A stretch of 8,440 nt of DNA from Sphingomonadales bacterium (GTDB taxonomy: Bacteria; Pseudomonadota; Alphaproteobacteria; Sphingomonadales; Sphingomonadaceae), in NCBI GenBank assembly GCA_028868335.1, contig JAGWUU010000133.1, positions 1 to 8,440 of the forward strand, given 5' to 3'. Positions within the stretch are counted from its first letter, which is position 1. The number at the start of each line of letters is the position of its first letter. Positions 4,840 through 8,440 of this stretch are shown piece after piece. The translations under genes and the position numbers were made by a program. The notes below the pieces were generated by a model, which ran no database searches, was not told the DNA's origin, and worked only from the letters and a program-made list of their open reading frames with translations.

Positions 4840-5569
4840 CCCGCGCAAACTGAATTACCCCCAGCGGAACCAGCAGCAGGTAAACTGCGCAGATTCCCAC
4901 CAGCGTCCACCACGGCTCGGTCAAGGCCGCCGCACCGATCAGCCCGACCAGGGCGATGACCTCAAGCCGCAAGCTGCGGCGCGGGCGCAACTTCCCCCAG
5001 CTCAAGGTCGGCAGGTTGGAGATCGTCAGCAGGGCGATCACTACCAGCCAGACGGCAACCAGACGGGGATCCTTGAACACCGGGTAATCGGTGGTGAACG
5101 ACAGGTACATCGGCAGGAAGGCCAGCCCGGCGCCAACCGGCGCCGGAACGCCGGTGAGGAAGCCGGCCAGCTTGCGCGGTTCGTCCGCCATGTCGATGCG
5201 CGCATTGAACCGGGCCAGGCGCAGCGCCATGCACACCGCGAAAGCCAGCGCGGCGAACCAGCCGAACCGCGGTACTTCCTTGAGCGACCACATGAACAGA
5301 ACCAGCGCCGGGGCAACGCCGAACGATACGTTGTCGGCCAGACTGTCCAGCTCGGCACCAAAGCGCGACTGCGCCTTGAGCAGCCGGGCGATCCTTCCAT
5401 CGATCCCGTCAAGCATTCCCGCCAGGATCACCGCGGCGACCGCCATGCGGAAGTCACCAGTGATCGCGAAGCGAATTCCGGTCAGCCCTGCGCAGAGCGC
5501 CGCCGCCGTGATCGCATTGGGCACCAGCGCCCGCAAGGTCAGGCCGCCGGGCAGGCGCCGTGCATTCAC
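4793..5569 (-). CDS. pssA: CDP-diacylglycerol-serine O-phosphatidyltransferase
   Basis: Makes phosphatidylserine from CDP-diacylglycerol and serine in the inner membrane. The 258-aa protein carries the full CDP-alcohol phosphatidyltransferase signature at residues 54-79 (D54, D57-G58, A61-R62, G71, D75, D79), followed by SFGVAPA typical of PssA. About six to eight hydrophobic segments run through the rest. The tail is basic and Ala-rich (VRRRRAAPAAATDAP). The start is GTG (5569-5567), overlapping the psd stop in GTGA, with GAGGG (5579-5583) at 9 nt spacing, so translation is coupled to psd. Its 3' end overlaps the convergent small membrane gene by 47 nt. Serine is the expected acceptor because of the adjacent psd, whose substrate is the product. 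Confidence 0.95.
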   Translation of the reverse strand: MNARRLPGGLTLRALVPNAITAAALCAGLTGIRFAITGDFRMAVAAVILAGMLDGIDGRIARLLKAQSRFGAELDSLADNVSFGVAPALVLFMWSLKEVPRFGWFAALAFAVCMALRLARFNARIDMADEPRKLAGFLTGVPAPVGAGLAFLPMYLSFTTDYPVFKDPRLVAVWLVVIALLTISNLPTLSWGKLRPRRSLRLEVIALVGLIGAAALTEPWWTLVGICAVYLLLVPLGVIQFARVRRRRAAPAAATDAP

Positions 5570-6324
5570 TGGGCAACGCCCTCGATCAGCGGCTGCTGCC
5601 CCACCTCCGCCAGAACGGTTTCTCCGGCGATCGTCTTTTGCCCCATCAGCACCCGCGACTCGGTTCCAGCGGGCAGGTAAACGTCGACCCGGCTGCCGAA
5701 GCGAATCAGGCCGACCCGCTGCCCCGCCGCTACCATGTCACCCGGCTTGACGAAGGGCACGATGCGTCGTGCCACCAGCCCGGCGATCTGGGTGAACGCG
5801 ATTTTCAGCCCATCGCCACGCTCAATCAGAATGTGCTGGCGCTCGTTCTCTTCACTCGCCTTGTCGAGATCGGCGTTAACGAAACGGCCGGGGATATAAA
5901 CCACCCGGCGCACCGTGCCGCCAATCGGCGCGCGGTTGATGTGAACGTCGAACACCGACATGAAGATCGAAATCCGCGTCACCGGCCCCGACGCCAGACC
6001 GGGCACGCCGCTGCCATCGTCCATCATCAGCTCGCGCGGCGGGTCAACCTTCTGAATAAGCGTCACAAGGCCGTCAGCCGGAGCGACGATCAGGTTGTCG
6101 CCGCGTGGAGTGACCCGTTGCGGATCGCGGAAGAACGCCGCGATTCCGAAAACCAGCGCACCGAGCGGCCAGGCCAGCGTTTCCCACGCCATATAGGCGC
6201 AGACGGCCGAGGCAGCAGCGGCAATGAGGGCAAACTTACGGCCTTCGGGATGGACGCTGGGCCACGACCAACCGGCCTGCCCCCGCCCGCGATTATCAAG
6301 AATTTCGCCAGACATCGGCCCCAT
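5566..6324 (-). CDS. psd: Phosphatidylserine decarboxylase proenzyme
   Basis: Converts phosphatidylserine to phosphatidylethanolamine. The 252-aa precursor should cleave itself between G210 and S211 in RFGSR, giving a beta chain and a 42-aa alpha chain whose Ser becomes the pyruvoyl cofactor. D84 (in PADG) and H128 (in FDVHINRAP) complete the expected Asp-His-Ser set for self-cleavage and decarboxylation. A hydrophobic anchor lies at about 31-65. The short form with RFGSR matches the compact PSD type found in many alphaproteobacteria rather than the longer E. coli LGST type. I kept the ATG at 6324; a second ATG at 6315 is equally possible, since neither has a clear ribosome site. It is the first gene of psd-pssA and is divergent from the PAP2/Aur1-like gene. 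Confidence 0.96.
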   Translation of the reverse strand: MGPMSGEILDNRGRGQAGWSWPSVHPEGRKFALIAAAASAVCAYMAWETLAWPLGALVFGIAAFFRDPQRVTPRGDNLIVAPADGLVTLIQKVDPPRELMMDDGSGVPGLASGPVTRISIFMSVFDVHINRAPIGGTVRRVVYIPGRFVNADLDKASEENERQHILIERGDGLKIAFTQIAGLVARRIVPFVKPGDMVAAGQRVGLIRFGSRVDVYLPAGTESRVLMGQKTIAGETVLAEVGQQPLIEGVAQ

Positions 6325-6413
6325 CTAGGGAATTGGCTTGGCCGCCACAAGCGCGGCGTTTGTCCGCGCGAAATTAACCAAAAAGCTACCATGAATCGCA
6401 TAACTCATCCGCG
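6325..6413. promoter_or_regulatory. Divergent spacer between psd and the PAP2/Aur1-like gene
   Basis: This 89-nt gap must carry the signals for both directions. It holds a perfect 6-bp hairpin GCGCGG/CCGCGC (6351-6356 with 6364-6369) with a 7-nt loop, an AT-rich patch (6371-6386) and an 8-codon open frame starting at 6391. I could not identify convincing -35/-10 pairs for either gene. Confidence 0.4.
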
Positions 6414-7526
6414 ATGAACCGCGCAATTGCTTCGGATTTGAACGAGCGAATGATGCAGGCACTGGTACGCCGGCTGCGCAGCGACTTGCCTGTCATCGGC
6501 ATTACCCTGTTTCTGTTCGAGAATTGCGCGCTGATCCTGGCGACACGGGGCATCAGGTATCATTTCGACGCACTGGTGCTGAACGCGCAGCTCTACATTT
6601 GGGCGATCGGCGTGCTGTTCGTCATGCACATGGGTCGCGAAATGTGGCGGATACGCCCCGCCAGTCCGATCGCGCTGATCGGATCGACCTACTTCACCAA
6701 TCGCGAGACGTTCGAACGGTATGTCGGCGGACTGCCGATCCTGTTGATGCAGATCAGCCTGCTGCCGTTCTTTTCGGCAATCAAATCCGCGATCCCGACC
6801 TTCCATGCCTACAATTGGGACGAAACATTCATTGAGGTCGACCGCTTCCTGTTCTTCGGCCACGATCCCTGGGAAGTGCTCCAGCCGGTTCTCGGCTATG
6901 CACCCATCACCGCCGCACTGGCGCTGATCTACACCTGCTGGCTCGCGCTCAACTACGTGGGCTGCGCGTGGATCCTGTTCGCCCGGATCGACAACAGCCT
7001 GCGCCGCCGCTTCTTCCTGTGCTTCGCGCTAAGCTGGTCGATGATCGGGGGCGTCATGGCAACGCTGCTCGCTTCCTACGGCCCCGCCTTCATCGGGCCG
7101 ATAATGGGCAATTCCCACTACATTGTTCTCAAGGCTTACCTGCGCGGCGTGAACCAGCAAATCCCCGTACTGACGATCCCCGTCCAGAACATGCTGCTCT
7201 CGCATTTCCGGGACAGCGACAGCGGGCTTGGCAGCGGAATCAGCGCGATGCCGTCGATGCACGTTGCGATATGCTTCCTGTTCTACCTTGTCGCCCGCGA
7301 AATCTCGCCCCGGGCGGGCAGGTTCTTCCTCGCGCTGTTCATCGTCATCTGGATCGGCTCGGTACACCTTGGCTACCACTACGCCGTCGACGGCCTTGTT
7401 TCCGTCGTTGCGGTCCTGGCGCTGTGGCGCGTCTCAGGCGCGTTTATCGCCTGGTGGGACGGCAAGATCGGCAGGGCATCCGCGCGTCAGCCGGTTCTCC
7501 GCACGAACACCGTACCCGCCGAATAA
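6414..7526 (+). CDS. PAP2/Aur1-like membrane phosphotransferase or phosphatase
   Basis: A 370-aa polytopic membrane protein with about seven or eight hydrophobic segments (roughly 26-45, 53-73, 105-122, 163-189, 200-221, 283-294, 304-320, 326-345). The lipid phosphatase/phosphotransferase motifs are clear: PSMH at 280-283 with H283, and GYHYAVD at 320-326 with H322 and D326. This is the pattern of the Aur1/Ipt1 (inositolphosphoceramide synthase-like) branch of PAP2. RFLFFGHDPWEVL (144-156) also recalls that branch. Members move phospho-headgroups between lipids or remove phosphate; the substrate here is unknown. The start is uncertain: no good ribosome site precedes the ATG at 6414, which overlaps the stop of an 8-codon frame (6391-6417); ATGs at 6450 and 6453 are alternatives. 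Its end overlaps the convergent KAS III-like gene by 40 nt. Confidence 0.85.
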   Translation: MNRAIASDLNERMMQALVRRLRSDLPVIGITLFLFENCALILATRGIRYHFDALVLNAQLYIWAIGVLFVMHMGREMWRIRPASPIALIGSTYFTNRETFERYVGGLPILLMQISLLPFFSAIKSAIPTFHAYNWDETFIEVDRFLFFGHDPWEVLQPVLGYAPITAALALIYTCWLALNYVGCAWILFARIDNSLRRRFFLCFALSWSMIGGVMATLLASYGPAFIGPIMGNSHYIVLKAYLRGVNQQIPVLTIPVQNMLLSHFRDSDSGLGSGISAMPSMHVAICFLFYLVAREISPRAGRFFLALFIVIWIGSVHLGYHYAVDGLVSVVAVLALWRVSGAFIAWWDGKIGRASARQPVLRTNTVPAE

Positions 7527-8440
7527 CCCGCCCCGAACGAGCAAATCAGCCCGACATCACCAGCGGCAAGATCCGCACTATGGCGGTGAAACGCGATGAT
7601 CGAACCCGCGCTGGACGTGTTGCCATAGGTATCGAGCACAGTCGGGCTTTCGTCCTCGCTCGCTTCATGGCCGAGGACGCGCTGGGCGATCAGCCGGTTC
7701 ATCCCCTGGTTGGCCTGATGCAACCACAGGCGACGCAGCGATGCCGGGGCGATTCCCAGCTTGCCGGCTTCGTCGACGATCATCGCCGCGACCATCGGCA
7801 CGACTTCCTTGAACACCTTGCGCCCTTCCTGGACGAACAGCTTGTCGCTCGCCCCGATCGTGTCGGGCGTAGCGCGGTTGAGGAAGCCGAAGTTGTTGCG
7901 AATGTTGTTGGAGAACACGGTCTTGAGTTTGGTTCCGACGATCTCCCAGTGGGGACCCCTCGCCTGCTCCTTGGCCTCGACCAGCACGGCAGTCGCCACG
8001 TCACCGAAGATGAAGTGGCTGTCGCGATCGCGCCAGTTGAGATGGCCGGAGCAGATCTCGGGGCTCACCACCAGCACCGACCGCGCGTGACCGGCGCGCA
8101 CATAGTCGGCCGCGGTCTGGATGCCGAATGTCGCCGACGAGCATGCGACGTTCATGTCAAAGGCGAACCCGTCGATGCCCAGCGCCTGCTGGATCTCGAT
8201 CGCCATCGCCGGATAGGCGCGCTGCATGTTCGAGGCGGCGCACAGCACCGCGTCAACGTCCTTCGGGTCCCTCTGTGCACGTTTGAGTGCATCCTCGGCG
8301 GCCTTGACGCCGATCTCCGCAAGCACCGAAATCTCATCGTTTGACCGCTCCGCCCAGCGCGGAGCCATGATCGCGGGATCGAGAATCGGCGCCTTGCTGA
8401 TCACATGGCGCGCCTTGATCCCGCTCGCCTTCTCGATGAA
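7487..8440 (-). CDS. Beta-ketoacyl-ACP synthase III-like enzyme (5' end cut by right edge)
   Basis: The visible 317 residues are open to the right edge, beginning FIEKASGIKARHV; the GTG at 8404 is an internal codon, not the start. The thiolase-fold catalytic set is complete: Cys100 in MNVACSSATFG, His241 in WLHQAN and Asn274 in YGNTSSAG (numbering of the visible part). KAS III enzymes condense an acyl-CoA with malonyl-ACP to start fatty acid chains. This protein belongs to a longer FabH-like subgroup (CAASNMQRAYPAMAIEIQ, then HLNWRDRDSHFIFGD) rather than looking like the E. coli FabH sequence, so it may be a primary starter enzyme or a specialised one. The 3' end overlaps the convergent PAP2/Aur1-like gene by 40 nt. 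No symbol is given because the subgroup cannot be settled by eye. Confidence 0.9.
   Translation of the reverse strand, partial: FIEKASGIKARHVISKAPILDPAIMAPRWAERSNDEISVLAEIGVKAAEDALKRAQRDPKDVDAVLCAASNMQRAYPAMAIEIQQALGIDGFAFDMNVACSSATFGIQTAADYVRAGHARSVLVVSPEICSGHLNWRDRDSHFIFGDVATAVLVEAKEQARGPHWEIVGTKLKTVFSNNIRNNFGFLNRATPDTIGASDKLFVQEGRKVFKEVVPMVAAMIVDEAGKLGIAPASLRRLWLHQANQGMNRLIAQRVLGHEASEDESPTVLDTYGNTSSAGSIIAFHRHSADLAAGDVGLICSFGAGYSAGTVFVRRTG

Noticed and set aside
5560..6417. 285-residue plus-strand frame opposite psd
   Set aside because: Antisense shadow of psd, which has all its catalytic motifs; no ribosome site or recognisable domain.
6968..8344. 458-residue open frame on the plus strand across the PAP2-KAS III region
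   Set aside because: It lies in another frame of the 3' half of the PAP2/Aur1-like gene and then antisense to the KAS III-like gene. Its composition is typical of a GC-rich shadow frame (many Arg, Pro, His), and both true genes show intact catalytic motifs.
1..8440. CRISPR arrays, insertion sequences, tRNA or rRNA genes, phage genes
   Set aside because: I saw no regularly spaced repeats, transposase or integrase motifs, or tRNA/rRNA signatures on either strand.

Overview
The window looks like ordinary chromosome of a GC-rich alphaproteobacterium, most likely a sphingomonad (Sphingomonas, Novosphingobium or Erythrobacter group). I infer this from the protein sequences, the gene order, an alphaproteobacterial type of LexA operator (GAAC-N7-GAAC) and palindromic repeats of a kind I associate with sphingomonads. 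No database search was possible, so the genus is open.

Layout. Positions 1-4215 hold, on the minus strand, the conserved translation and envelope cluster rpsB - tsf - pyrH - frr - uppS - cdsA (cdsA runs off the left edge). A terminator followed by a promoter lies between tsf and pyrH, so there are probably two transcription units: rpsB-tsf, and pyrH-frr-uppS-cdsA. Palindromic elements fill the rpsB/tsf and frr/uppS gaps. Positions 4216-4596 are the only long gene-free stretch and the most interesting part. On the minus strand it holds a likely rpsB promoter and a structured leader of about 290 nt. It also holds two exact LexA-type operators 28 bp apart and a run of DnaA-box-like sites at 11 bp spacing. 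On the plus strand a small single-pass membrane protein gene (4597-4839) follows with a strong ribosome binding site. Convergent to it is the phospholipid pair psd-pssA (6324 down to 4793, minus). Divergent from psd is a polytopic PAP2/Aur1-like phosphotransferase or phosphatase (6414-7526, plus). It overlaps tail to tail with a beta-ketoacyl-ACP synthase III-like gene (7487-8440, minus), cut by the right edge.

How the genes fit together. rpsB, tsf and frr serve translation and pyrH makes UDP. UppS makes the undecaprenyl carrier for the cell wall, and CdsA makes CDP-diacylglycerol. PssA turns CDP-diacylglycerol into phosphatidylserine, which Psd decarboxylates to phosphatidylethanolamine. The PAP2/Aur1-like protein and the KAS III-like enzyme are also lipid-linked by family. 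The candidate new element is the small membrane protein under apparent SOS (LexA) control; a DNA-damage-induced envelope or division factor is possible but unproven.
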